From: Bacteroidales bacterium UBA2861
GTDB taxonomy: Bacteria > Bacteroidota > Bacteroidia > Bacteroidales > UBA932
DNA length: 22,780 nucleotides
Assembly (NCBI GenBank): GCA_002350615.1
Contig: DEFD01000013.1
Location: 23,109-45,888, forward strand
Direction: 5' to 3'
The position numbers and the translations under genes were made by a program. Positions 1 to 7,204 of the stretch are shown one piece after another. The stretch's first letter is position 1. Every line of letters begins with the position of its first letter. The notes below the pieces were generated by a model. The model had not been told where the DNA came from. It searched no databases and saw only the letters and a program-made list of their open reading frames with translations.

Positions 1-440
1 TTCTCGGATCCCTCATCCTCGAGTTCGGCCTTCAGTTCCGCAATATGCTTGAGTATGCGTGCGGCTTCCTGAACCTTGGGGTCCTGCTTCGCCTTATCTA
101 CCGCACGCCGGGCAGCCCTTGAAAGTGGCTTGCCGCACTGGCGGCAGAACGGACGGTAATTTCTGATATTGCAATCCGGGCAGATAATGCCTTCCGCAGG
201 CATGCCGCACTCCGGGCAATCCACATCGTCCGGGGACATAGGGGCACCGCAGAAAGTGCAGTAATCCACCAGCTTGCCGCCGCAGACGGGGCAGATCTCA
301 AAATCAGGGTGTGTGGCCGCTCCGCAGTGGGGGCAAACCCCGAACGGGATGCCCTCCTCGCCGGCAGTTTTTACCTGGATCGCCGCCTTTTCCTGCACGC
401 GCACGCGTTCGCGATCGCGAACTTTGACATCTTCACTCAT
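1..440 (-). CDS. Triple zinc-ribbon protein (partial, C-terminus beyond window)
   Basis: The frame opens with ATG at 438-440 and runs off the left edge of the window, so about 146 residues are visible. The N-terminal 25 residues are charged (repeated Arg/Glu). Six CxxC knuckles follow at Cys 36/39, 50/53, 61/64, 75/78, 87/90 and 99/102, enough ligands for three zinc ribbons. After residue 105 the chain becomes Lys/Ala/Glu-rich and probably helical. This pattern fits double zinc ribbon (DZR) or zinc_ribbon_2-like domains, which usually serve as protein or nucleic-acid docking modules; the actual role is unknown. The start lies one base after the stop of the TerB-like gene, so the two are almost certainly co-transcribed and translationally coupled. 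The zinc ribbons are confident; the function is not. Confidence 0.8.
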   Translation of the reverse strand, partial: MSEDVKVRDRERVRVQEKAAIQVKTAGEEGIPFGVCPHCGAATHPDFEICPVCGGKLVDYCTFCGAPMSPDDVDCPECGMPAEGIICPDCNIRNYRPFCRQCGKPLSRAARRAVDKAKQDPKVQEAARILKHIAELKAELEDEGSE

Positions 441-441
441 C

Positions 442-1239
442 CTATTCCCACCTTAAAAGGCCGTCAACTGCATTGTTCACGGCATCAAACACTTCATTTA
501 CCAGGCTCCTGGTACGGATTCCTTCTATTTCGTAGCCCTGGTCGGTTTCCAGCGCGAAGACTATGTTGCCATAAATGGGGTAGCCGCCACCGTAGAGGAG
601 GGTGGCCGTCATATTGTCGCCCACAGTCCTGTCCCCGTAGCCGTTACGTGCCACCATAAACACGAGATGGCGCTCGTTCAGACTCAATTCCTTACTGAGT
701 GCGTTCAGAGCAGGGGTGAAGCGTACCACTTCCACCCGGTCGCAGCCAATCCACTCCGCGAGCTCATCTCCCAGCGTTGCCCAGTCTTCATGCTCGCTCT
801 GGTGCAAAGATGCCACACCGTAATAGTTGGCTACGATGAAGGCGGGAATGATTTCCTCTTCCGAATTCTCTTCATCTGAATCGCCGTCGTCCTGGATGAA
901 GGAAGGGGCAGGGAGTTCGCACATATCCTGAATATGGAAATACAGGTTTTTCTCCTCCTCGGTCACATCGCCGTCCGCGCAGATGATTTTAGCGAAAAGA
1001 TCCGCCATCTGCTGTTTGCCATCGTCATCCAACTCCTTGATCAGGGAACAGGCCTTCTCTTCAGACATTTCGGCGCCCGCTTTCATCAGCAGATTAAGGG
1101 CATCTGAGTCCAGGTCCGGGAAGGTCTTGAAAAAGGTGGAGAGAGGGAGGGTTTCATCCTCTGTTATATCCCCATCGGCGAAGATCAATCCTTTGGCAAT
1201 GCGGTATACTGCAGCCAGCGTTTCGAGCGTAATTGTCAT
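442..1239 (-). CDS. TerB-like domain protein with acidic linker and unknown C-terminal domain
   Basis: The product is 265 aa. The first ~110 residues look like the all-helical TerB (tellurite resistance)/DjlA-type domain. Two acidic, metal-site-like motifs are seen, ADGDITEDE at 21-29 and ADGDVTEEE at 88-96, the usual pairing in that fold. A strongly acidic linker (about 116-130) separates a C-terminal domain of ~130 residues that I do not recognise. No signal peptide or membrane segment is visible, so it is probably cytoplasmic. It sits between the 194-aa orphan gene and the zinc-ribbon gene in one minus-strand run. TerB-family proteins are linked to Ter-type stress systems, but no TerC, TerD or TerZ gene is in view, so a tellurite role should not be assumed. 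The domain call rests on motif resemblance. Confidence 0.7.
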   Translation of the reverse strand: MTITLETLAAVYRIAKGLIFADGDITEDETLPLSTFFKTFPDLDSDALNLLMKAGAEMSEEKACSLIKELDDDGKQQMADLFAKIICADGDVTEEEKNLYFHIQDMCELPAPSFIQDDGDSDEENSEEEIIPAFIVANYYGVASLHQSEHEDWATLGDELAEWIGCDRVEVVRFTPALNALSKELSLNERHLVFMVARNGYGDRTVGDNMTATLLYGGGYPIYGNIVFALETDQGYEIEGIRTRSLVNEVFDAVNNAVDGLLRWE

Positions 1240-1282
1240 AATTATTGCACTTTAACCAGTATTATGCAATAATAAGCAATAT

Positions 1283-1303
1283 TTCCTATTTATCAAATAG
1301 GAA
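1283..1303. promoter_or_regulatory. Perfect 9-bp inverted repeat between operon genes
   Basis: TTCCTATTT (1283-1291) and AAATAGGAA (1295-1303) are perfect reverse complements around a 3-nt loop. They lie in the 92-nt AT-rich gap between the 194-aa gene and the TerB-like gene, about 45 nt upstream of the latter. The minus-strand flank has no clean T-tract, so a repressor operator or an mRNA processing hairpin is as likely as a terminator. Confidence 0.45.
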
Positions 1304-1331
1304 CAAGGACAAATATCTGACTGATTAGGAA

Positions 1332-1916
1332 TTAGTCAAACATCACCCGGGGATTCATAACGCTGGGGGATTTCCAGTCGATGCCGTAGGCGGCGAGGAC
1401 GTTCCTCTTTTCGGCCCAGTAGGCGAAGCAGAAGCCCATACACCCGGGTTCGCCTTTGAGGCGGCGTTCGCATTCAGCCTCCACTTCCGGATAAATCTCT
1501 TCCCATTTTGGGCTGCGTTCGACGGGATCGAAGAGCAGGTGCCTGCCATATTTGCTGCAGAATTCCTTCATGCTCATTGCATCTTCACAGATATAATCTT
1601 CCAGGCGGGCAATGTCTTTCTGCACGCTGCCGGCAGTGAGCCATTCGCTCTTCTCCTCACTCTCTTCCAGCCAGGCGAGTTCGCGCCGCAGAATATCCAG
1701 CACAAAGCGGGGAACATCATACTCCGGCAACTGGTCGATTATCGCATTGCAGGCATAGGCCTTTCCTAAGGGGCCCTCTTCCGGGTCGTCAAGCGTTTCG
1801 AGCATGGCGAGACATTCCTTTGCGAGGGGAATGTTCCTGTGCATCAGCTGATTCTTGGAGTTGGCACGCATCTTTTCGACATTGTCGATAATCTTCTGTG
1901 CCTGATTCTTTTTCAT
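1332..1916 (-). CDS. Hypothetical protein, 194 aa
   Basis: I do not recognise this family with confidence. The protein is soluble, predicted mostly helical and charged, with no signal peptide or membrane segment. The N-terminal ~45 residues are Lys/Asn/Glu-rich. The C-terminal third is rich in aromatic residues and Cys (a CMGFCFAYW stretch near residue 159) and ends in a distinctive WKSPSVMNPRVMFD tail. A well-marked C-terminus like that suggests a real conserved family rather than a chance frame. It begins 11 nt after the Sel1-like gene and precedes the TerB-like gene, so it is part of the same four-gene transcription unit. Its role could be tied to the zinc-ribbon and TerB partners, but that is inference from position only. 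Confidence 0.75.
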   Translation of the reverse strand: MKKNQAQKIIDNVEKMRANSKNQLMHRNIPLAKECLAMLETLDDPEEGPLGKAYACNAIIDQLPEYDVPRFVLDILRRELAWLEESEEKSEWLTAGSVQKDIARLEDYICEDAMSMKEFCSKYGRHLLFDPVERSPKWEEIYPEVEAECERRLKGEPGCMGFCFAYWAEKRNVLAAYGIDWKSPSVMNPRVMFD

Positions 1917-1927
1917 CGTCAGTCAGT

Positions 1928-3346
1928 CTATACGTAAGCATCCCAGCGGCTGTCGTCCGTTTCCGGCTCCGGCAGCCAGAACAATTCTATTTCTTTTCTA
2001 TAGTCGTCGAGAAGTCCTTTGTCGTAAGCCTCGAGAACCTTGTCCTTATTCTCCTCATAACCGTAACGTAGTGCCAGCAGACGGGCTTCGGCTACAAGTT
2101 TGTCGATATCGTCGCCTTCGTAGCACTCTTCATACACATCGGCCAGCAGGCTGGCGGAATAACAGTCGCCAAGTTCCATACCCCTGTTAAGGTATCCCAG
2201 GGCCTTGTCTATGTCCGGCTGGAGACCGAAATTGCCATAATAGAAACTGCTGCCGAGATAATAGCCGCAGCTCCCTTCTCCGAGCTCGAGGCCTTTTTCC
2301 AGCCTTTCAATTATCCTGGACTGGTACGATACCTGGCTTGGATGATCCAGCTTTTCGAATTCTTCCTGCGGGAGATCGGCGCCAAGGCAATGGCACCACC
2401 CGCATCCGGCGGCCATACCTTCCTGCATACATCTCTCATATTCTTCTTGCCTTCCCTCCTGCGAAAGCAGTATGGCGAGATCCGTGTAGCAGCGAATGCT
2501 GCCTGCTTCGATGCCTTTCCTGTATATCCTTTCCGCTCCGCGCCTGCCCGCTTTTTCGAGGGCAAAACCAAGTATGGAATACCAGCCCGGGTCGAAGTCT
2601 TTCTCCGATTCTATCACCCGTTCTGCTTCCTGAACCACCTTCTCAGGCTCGCAAGGGTAGTCGAAAGTCCCTGCAATGCGATACCTCGCCCATTGCATCC
2701 TTGCCAGTTCGCTGCCCCGTGCAAGTCCTTCGGCAAGGAGCCGCCCTGCCTCGTCATGGTCAGGGAAATTGTCTCTCGTGTCTCCATTGGCAACCATGAT
2801 GGACAGGGCGCAATATGCATCGGCAACGCCCTCTTCCATAGCTTCGCGGAACAAATCTTCTGCCAGGCCATAAGACTTTGCGTGCTCCGGAGCCAACAGA
2901 TAATGCCTGCGGCCGAGGGCGTATTTGGCAACCGGCAGGGGAGAAGCCTTAATCTGGGCCCAGTCCTCATCGCTCAGCTTCGATATCCTGTCCTTGGAAT
3001 GGAACGTTCCCAGAAACTCCGTACTCCCGTTGATGACCAGTTGCTGACGGAGCCAGACGCAGAGCATAAAATTTGTGTAGTCCCTTCCGCCTTCAGCGAC
3101 GTTCTCGTATGAATGCCCTTCGTTCAGCGTAATTGTCCTGCCGGAATACTCAAGGCTCAAGCCCTTGTCGTCGGAGCCGATAAACTTGATGCCTGCGAAC
3201 AGACCGCCGGGATCTTTATACCTGAGCATCTGACCGGCTTCAAGACTGTCCCTGTCGAATTCCGTCCTTTCGGTGAACCAGCGGCTGTTGCCGGGATCGC
3301 TCGGGCTGTAATCGACATCGACTACAAGTTTGGTCAATCGTTTCAT
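1928..3346 (-). CDS. Sel1/TPR-like repeat protein, first gene of the four-gene operon
   Basis: The product is 472 aa. Residues 1 to ~150 form a domain I do not recognise that is likely beta-rich. From about residue 155 to 440 there are repeated helical pairs with Sel1-like spacing: runs of the type Ala-x-x-x-Tyr followed by Gly-x-x-x-A, such as FREAMEEGVADAYCALS and YLNRGMELGDCYSASLLA. Sel1 and TPR repeats build alpha-solenoids for protein-protein contacts. No signal peptide is seen, so a cytoplasmic scaffold or adaptor role is plausible. The ATG at 3344-3346 lies 22 nt downstream of a good Bacteroidetes -7 element (3369-3376, minus), which supports this start and marks it as the operon's first gene. 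The repeat class is fairly secure; the biological role is unknown. Confidence 0.8.
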   Translation of the reverse strand: MKRLTKLVVDVDYSPSDPGNSRWFTERTEFDRDSLEAGQMLRYKDPGGLFAGIKFIGSDDKGLSLEYSGRTITLNEGHSYENVAEGGRDYTNFMLCVWLRQQLVINGSTEFLGTFHSKDRISKLSDEDWAQIKASPLPVAKYALGRRHYLLAPEHAKSYGLAEDLFREAMEEGVADAYCALSIMVANGDTRDNFPDHDEAGRLLAEGLARGSELARMQWARYRIAGTFDYPCEPEKVVQEAERVIESEKDFDPGWYSILGFALEKAGRRGAERIYRKGIEAGSIRCYTDLAILLSQEGRQEEYERCMQEGMAAGCGWCHCLGADLPQEEFEKLDHPSQVSYQSRIIERLEKGLELGEGSCGYYLGSSFYYGNFGLQPDIDKALGYLNRGMELGDCYSASLLADVYEECYEGDDIDKLVAEARLLALRYGYEENKDKVLEAYDKGLLDDYRKEIELFWLPEPETDDSRWDAYV

Positions 3347-3368
3347 ATCATTGTAAATCTACTACTTG

Positions 3369-3376
3369 CAAATATA
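3369..3376 (-). promoter_or_regulatory. Bacteroidetes -7 element TATATTTG for the Sel1/TerB/zinc-ribbon operon
   Basis: On the minus strand these bases read TATATTTG, an exact match to TAnnTTTG. A TTTC, one base off the -33 TTTG, lies 18 nt further upstream. The gene start is 22 nt downstream. The shared 86-nt divergent intergenic region also holds the DUF486 promoter. Confidence 0.6.
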
Positions 3377-3420
3377 ATCCAATTCCCCGGTTTTGAAAGA
3401 TAACAAAGCGATATTTGCAG

Positions 3421-3428
3421 TATCTTTG
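3421..3428 (+). promoter_or_regulatory. -7 element TATCTTTG directly in front of the DUF486 gene
   Basis: TATCTTTG matches TAnnTTTG exactly and ends only 4 nt before the GTG start at 3433. No good -33 TTTG is found 19-20 nt upstream. If used, the transcript would start at or almost at the start codon. Confidence 0.45.
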
Positions 3429-3432
3429 CGCC

Positions 3433-3801
3433 GTGAAAGGAATAGTAACGATATTGATGCTGGTGCTGTCGAACGTCTTCATGACCTTCGCTTGGTACGG
3501 GCATCTTAAACTCAGCGAAATGAAAATATCTACAGGATGGCCTTTGATATTGGTTATCCTGTTTTCCTGGGGGATAGCTTTCTTCGAATATTGCCTCACC
3601 GTGCCGGCCAACCGTATCGGGTATTCGCTCAACGGCGGGCCCTTCAACCTTTTGCAACTGAAAGTCATTCAAGAAGTAATCTCCTTGACGGTATTCAGCA
3701 TCATCGTGCTCTTCGTCTTCAAGGGACAGAGCCTCCAGTGGAACCACTTCGCAGCTTTTCTCTGCCTTGTTCTGGCGGTATTCTTCGTTTTCCTCAAATA
3801 G
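3433..3801 (+). CDS. DUF486/DMT-like small membrane protein
   Basis: The product is 122 aa with four hydrophobic segments (about 4-20, 29-46, 72-93 and 101-121), the size and topology of the DUF486 family (PF04342), small multidrug-resistance-like inner-membrane proteins of unknown function. Family-typical stretches are SNVFMTFAWYGHL near the N-terminus, the central SWGIAFFEYCLTVPANRIGY, and QLKVIQEVISL. I chose GTG at 3433 because it gives the usual short lead (MKGIVTIL) before the first helix; the TTG at 3415 lies upstream of the likely promoter element, and the ATG at 3457 would cut into helix 1. It is the only convincing intact plus-strand gene here, divergent from the Sel1 operon. Family assignment is firm; the transported substrate, if any, is unknown. 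Confidence 0.88.
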   Translation: MKGIVTILMLVLSNVFMTFAWYGHLKLSEMKISTGWPLILVILFSWGIAFFEYCLTVPANRIGYSLNGGPFNLLQLKVIQEVISLTVFSIIVLFVFKGQSLQWNHFAAFLCLVLAVFFVFLK

Positions 3802-3832
3802 TCCGGCGCGGGGGCACCTTACACACTTCTCA

Positions 3833-4075
3833 ATATTAAAGTCGGGGCGGGATGTATATAGCTGGAAATTAAAGGGCAAAACCCTTTCCCTGACACCCTA
3901 TGAAGAAACGCTGAAATTGTCATTACAATCAGGGACTCCCTCTTTGAAAAATGCTATAAAGGTGCTGAGCGGTCTTGAGTTTAAAATCAAGAAGCTGACT
4001 TCGAAAGAACTTGTAATGCTCCTTGGCGGCGAAAGCGAATATCATTACACCAAAATCAAAAGCCTGGCGTTATAG
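3833..4075 (+). pseudogene. C-terminal fragment resembling a lipocalin-like lipoprotein
   Basis: Between DUF486 and trkA a plus-strand frame stays open to TAG at 4073-4075 and encodes about 80 residues. It alternates polar and hydrophobic residues like beta strands (DVYSWKLKGKTLSLTPYEE, then FKIKKLTSKELVMLLGG, ending YHYTKIK). Small lipocalin-like Bacteroidales lipoproteins often end this way. No ATG start, signal peptide or lipobox is present in frame; the frame opens further back only through the DUF486 coding region at a TTG. The likely reading is the tail of a gene whose 5' part was deleted. A short protein from a non-standard start cannot be excluded. This fills most of the 300-base gap between 3801 and 4102; the remaining ~30 nt before it show nothing. 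Confidence 0.4.
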
Positions 4076-4087
4076 GCTGGGTCGCAT

Positions 4088-4101
4088 GCCGCAAAAGCGG
4101 C
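4088..4101 (-). terminator. Short hairpin at the end of trkA
   Basis: GCCGC-AAAA-GCGGC forms a 5-bp GC stem immediately after the trkA stop codon (4102-4104), lying between convergent genes. There is no T-tract on either side, so this is a weak terminator candidate. Confidence 0.3.
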
Positions 4102-5463
4102 TCATTTGAACAGCTTGTCTATCGCTTTTACCGTGTGTGGTAGGGCGAAGATCGCCACCTGGTCTCCGGCTTCTATCTGCGTATTTCCTACGGCGATCAT
4201 GGATTTGCCGGCCCTTGTGACCCCGCAGATTATTGCACCCTCAGGGAATTTTATGTCCTTCAGCGGGGCCTTGGTGATGCTGCTCTTCTCCCCGGCGGTG
4301 TACTCGAGCACTTCCGCGTCGGTGCCACGCATGTATTTCACGAACCTTGCGTTGCTGCCGAGGGTGAACTTGTAGATACGCCCTGCGGTTATAAGCTTTT
4401 TGTTTATCACGCAGTCTATTCCCATGTCCTCGGCGAGGCGCACATATTCCGTGTTTTCCACTTCCGCTACGGTCCTGGGAACGCCGAAACGTTTCGCCAC
4501 CACGCATGCGAGGACATTAGTCTCGTCGCTGCCCGTGAGTGCCACGAAAGCGTCGCAATCTTTCACACCCTCTTCGAAAAGGAGGTCCGAATTGCGTCCG
4601 TCCCCGTTCACAATGTGCACATCTTCAGGCAGATTCTCCGCAAGCTCTATGCAACGGTCGTGGTTGAGTTCTATTATCTTGACTCCGATGTCTTCCTTGG
4701 CAAGGCGGCGGGCCACCATCTCCGCGATGGCATTGGCCCCTATGATCATGACATTGTCCACGGTGAGATTGTTCTGGCCGAAATAGTCCACCAGAAGGGA
4801 GAATCCGTCCGACATTGCCACAACGAATACAAGATCGCCATACTGGAAGACTGTGTCCACTTTCGGGATAATGGTGGCTCCGCCCCTGGATATGGCTATG
4901 ATGCGGAAACCTTCGGCCTGCTCGGGAGTGAAACGGCCTACGAATTCTATCAGTTTAAGGTCCAGCAGGGGAGAGTTCTCGTCCAGCTTGAAAACTGCAA
5001 TCTGCAGGGAACGGCTGGCAAAATCCATGGTCTCCGAAGAAGTGCTGCGTTTCAGCTGGCTCACTATTTCATCTGCAGCAATCTTTTCGGGGTAGAGCAT
5101 CAGTTCTATGCCCATATCGTGGAAATACCTGCGATTCTCGGCGGAAAGATAGTCCTCGTCGTTGATTCGCGCAATAACCTTCCGGGCACCAAGCTGTTTC
5201 GCGAGCAGGGCGCCGACTATATTCATCTCCTGCATTTCGGAAGGATATACGGCTATGAACAGGTCCGCTTTTGCCACTCCCGCATCCCTCAGGACCCGGG
5301 TGGACGAAGGATTTCCCTTGACCACGCTCACATCCGCCATCATGGCGAGATTGGAAAGCCTGTTTTCGTCATCGTCGATTACCGTCACGGAATTGCCTTC
5401 CGCCCGGAGCATCTTTGCGAGGTGCGATCCAACTGCACCGGCGCCTTGTATAACAATTTTCAT
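4102..5463 (-). CDS. trkA: Trk potassium uptake system NAD-binding regulatory protein TrkA
   Basis: The product is 453 aa with the duplicated RCK architecture of TrkA: two halves, each a Rossmann-like RCK_N domain followed by an RCK_C domain. The first nucleotide-binding loop is GAGAVG at residues 7-12. The second half starts near VMIIGANAIAE, where the glycine motif is degraded, as often seen in TrkA. TrkA sits on the cytoplasmic face and gates the TrkH/TrkG K+ channel in response to NAD(H) or nucleotides. The ATG at 5463 overlaps the upstream glycosyltransferase stop by 4 nt (ATGA); the frame extends upstream, but those residues are the glycosyltransferase gene in another frame. No trkH follows: the next sequence is the plus-strand fragment. 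The family assignment is firm. Confidence 0.95.
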   Translation of the reverse strand: MKIVIQGAGAVGSHLAKMLRAEGNSVTVIDDDENRLSNLAMMADVSVVKGNPSSTRVLRDAGVAKADLFIAVYPSEMQEMNIVGALLAKQLGARKVIARINDEDYLSAENRRYFHDMGIELMLYPEKIAADEIVSQLKRSTSSETMDFASRSLQIAVFKLDENSPLLDLKLIEFVGRFTPEQAEGFRIIAISRGGATIIPKVDTVFQYGDLVFVVAMSDGFSLLVDYFGQNNLTVDNVMIIGANAIAEMVARRLAKEDIGVKIIELNHDRCIELAENLPEDVHIVNGDGRNSDLLFEEGVKDCDAFVALTGSDETNVLACVVAKRFGVPRTVAEVENTEYVRLAEDMGIDCVINKKLITAGRIYKFTLGSNARFVKYMRGTDAEVLEYTAGEKSSITKAPLKDIKFPEGAIICGVTRAGKSMIAVGNTQIEAGDQVAIFALPHTVKAIDKLFK

Positions 5464-6548
5464 AAATCTTTGTCCAATACGCGTTTCCCATGGAGGAAAC
5501 TGCTTATAATCATAGCTGAGGAACTGAGACCGCGTATTTCTGCCGCGCCCTTGTAGCTGCGCTGAGGGGCATCCGTGCGAAGCTTCCTGTAATCCCTGTG
5601 GGCCTCGCTGACTGCCTTGGCATAGTCGGCGCGTCCGCTGCAAATATATGCAAACTTTGCAAGATTATCTATCAGCATCCTGATTCCCAGCATCCTGGCC
5701 GATTTTTTCGCTGCTTTCGCAAGAGTATAACCTTCAGCGATATATGTGTGCAGGAGATTGTTGTCAAGCATAAGCAGGTTGTTGCGGTAATTGAGGTAGA
5801 GCTTCCTGGGAGAATTCTGGGGAAGCGTCCCTCCGCCAAGATGCCATACCGTGCTCTGCGGAACTACGCATACCTTCCAACCGCTCAGCTGGGCCCTCCA
5901 GCAGAGGTCGATCTCTTCGCAGTGAGCGAAAAACCTGTCGTCGAGGCCGCCAAGTTCTTTCCAGACAAGGCTTCTGATCATCAGGCAGGCCCCTGTTATC
6001 CAAAGCACTTCGGCAGGGGTGTCATATTGTCCGCGGTCTTCTGCTACCCGTCCCATTACCCTTCCACGGCAGAACGGGAAGCCGAAACGGTCCAGTTTCC
6101 CCCCGGCCGCCCCGGCATATTCGAAGCTGTCGCTGCGGATATAGCCTTCCGGAGCACCGTTTCCGCCGGCTCCGTCCGCCCTTCGCAGCAATCCATGCAG
6201 CTTCGGTCCGCAGATCCCGCAGTCCGGGTGCTTGTCCATCCAATCTACAAGCGGCTCCAGCCAGCCTTGTGGCACATCTATGTCGGAATTGAGCAATACG
6301 AAATAATCGTAGTTGTCAAGCTGCCCCAGAGCTCTGTTATAACCCCCGGTGAAGCCGTAGTTCCTGTCAAGAAGTATGGTTTTCACAGAAGGGAATTCCT
6401 CACGCAGAACGTCCCGCGATGCGTCTGTGGAAGCATTGTCCGCTACCACCACATCCGCTATTCCCTTGCATGACGCAATCACCCCCGGCAGGAATGCCCT
6501 GAGGTAATCCTCCGTGTTCCAGTTAAGTATGACAACCGCTGTGCGCAT
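5460..6548 (-). CDS. Family 2 glycosyltransferase (WbbL/rhamnosyltransferase-like)
   Basis: The product is 362 aa. The N-terminal GT-A fold shows NWNT (9-12), DNASTD (37-42), NYGFTGGYN (63-71) and the metal-binding LLNSDID (85-91). The acceptor-side motif GGLDDRFFAHCEEIDLCWRA and the following VWHLGGGT are typical of WbbL-type transferases that add sugars to O-antigen, capsule or lipid-linked acceptors at the inner face of the membrane. The C-terminal ~110 residues look amphipathic and may associate with the membrane. It starts with ATG at 6548, sharing one base with the slyD stop (TGATG), and ends overlapping trkA by 4 nt, so it is translationally coupled on both sides. The donor sugar cannot be read from sequence. 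There is no surrounding polysaccharide cluster, so it is an isolated transferase. Confidence 0.93.
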   Translation of the reverse strand: MRTAVVILNWNTEDYLRAFLPGVIASCKGIADVVVADNASTDASRDVLREEFPSVKTILLDRNYGFTGGYNRALGQLDNYDYFVLLNSDIDVPQGWLEPLVDWMDKHPDCGICGPKLHGLLRRADGAGGNGAPEGYIRSDSFEYAGAAGGKLDRFGFPFCRGRVMGRVAEDRGQYDTPAEVLWITGACLMIRSLVWKELGGLDDRFFAHCEEIDLCWRAQLSGWKVCVVPQSTVWHLGGGTLPQNSPRKLYLNYRNNLLMLDNNLLHTYIAEGYTLAKAAKKSARMLGIRMLIDNLAKFAYICSGRADYAKAVSEAHRDYRKLRTDAPQRSYKGAAEIRGLSSSAMIISSFLHGKRVLDKDL

Positions 6549-7183
6549 CAGTCTTTATGGCAGCATTCGCCGTCGTGTCCGCCTTCGCCGTGATGGCAGC
6601 ACTCGCTGTCGTGCTTGTGTCCGCCGTGGCAGCATTCTCCGTCATCGTGATGGTGATTATGACCGCATCCGCAGCCGCATTCATCATCTTCCTCTATGGG
6701 AAGATATTCGCCGTGGAGGCCCTCAAGAAGCTCTTTTTCGCTGGCGTCACGGACGCTTACCACCATGACCTCGAAATGCAGAGTCTTGCCTGCAAGGGGA
6801 TGGTTGAAGTCCATTGTTACGGTGCTTTCGCCGACTTCAGCCACCGTTCCCTGAATCACATGGCCAGAAGAATTGTGCATGGGCACCACGGTGCCGGGAA
6901 CCAGAAGATCTTCCCGCAGCACTCCGTTCACTTCGAAGGAACTCTTCGGAATATCGAAACGGTGCTGGGGGTTATAGCTGCCGTAACCCTCCTCAGGGCT
7001 CACGTCAAAGCCCTTTTTCTGTCCCTCTTCCATGCCTTCGAGACCCTTTTCGAAGCCGGAAATCATCATATGGGTGCCGTGAATATACTCCAGCGGTGCT
7101 CCTTCGCGGGATGCGTCAATCTGCTTGCCTTCCACTGTAAGTACGTAATCTACTGCTACTACTTTGTTCTGTTCGATTTTCAT
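6548..7183 (-). CDS. slyD: SlyD-type FKBP peptidyl-prolyl isomerase with Cys/His-rich metal tail
   Basis: The product is 211 aa. Residues 1 to ~155 align by eye with SlyD: PLEYIHGTHMMISGFEKGLE, then the IF (insert-in-flap) chaperone domain, then MDFNHPLAGKTLHFEV. SlyD catalyses proline cis/trans isomerisation, chaperones unfolded chains and delivers nickel in some bacteria; it acts in the cytoplasm. The last ~45 residues contain 11 His and 9 Cys, including a CGCGC run and three copies of (D)(G/S)ECCH, strongly suggesting Ni, Zn or Cu binding. The start lies 21 nt after the pmbA stop with no clear Shine-Dalgarno sequence, common in Bacteroidetes. No hydrogenase or urease gene is present, so the metal customer is unknown. 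Confidence 0.93.
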   Translation of the reverse strand: MKIEQNKVVAVDYVLTVEGKQIDASREGAPLEYIHGTHMMISGFEKGLEGMEEGQKKGFDVSPEEGYGSYNPQHRFDIPKSSFEVNGVLREDLLVPGTVVPMHNSSGHVIQGTVAEVGESTVTMDFNHPLAGKTLHFEVMVVSVRDASEKELLEGLHGEYLPIEEDDECGCGCGHNHHHDDGECCHGGHKHDSECCHHGEGGHDGECCHKD

Positions 7184-7204
7184 AATATTCTTGTTTGTAA
7201 TTAA

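Noticed and set aside
2342..3112. Plus-strand frame of 256 codons opposite the Sel1-like gene
   Set aside because: Composition typical of an antisense shadow; the repeat pattern on the minus strand is coherent.
4615..5556. Plus-strand frame of 313 codons opposite trkA
   Set aside because: TrkA on the other strand has clear RCK motifs; the antisense frame has no recognisable features.
5464..5643. 60-residue N-terminal extension of TrkA
   Set aside because: It is out-of-frame glycosyltransferase coding sequence; TrkA proteins begin at MKIVIQGAGAVG.
5598..6473. Plus-strand frame of 291 codons opposite the glycosyltransferase
   Set aside because: Antisense shadow of a gene with clear GT2 motifs.
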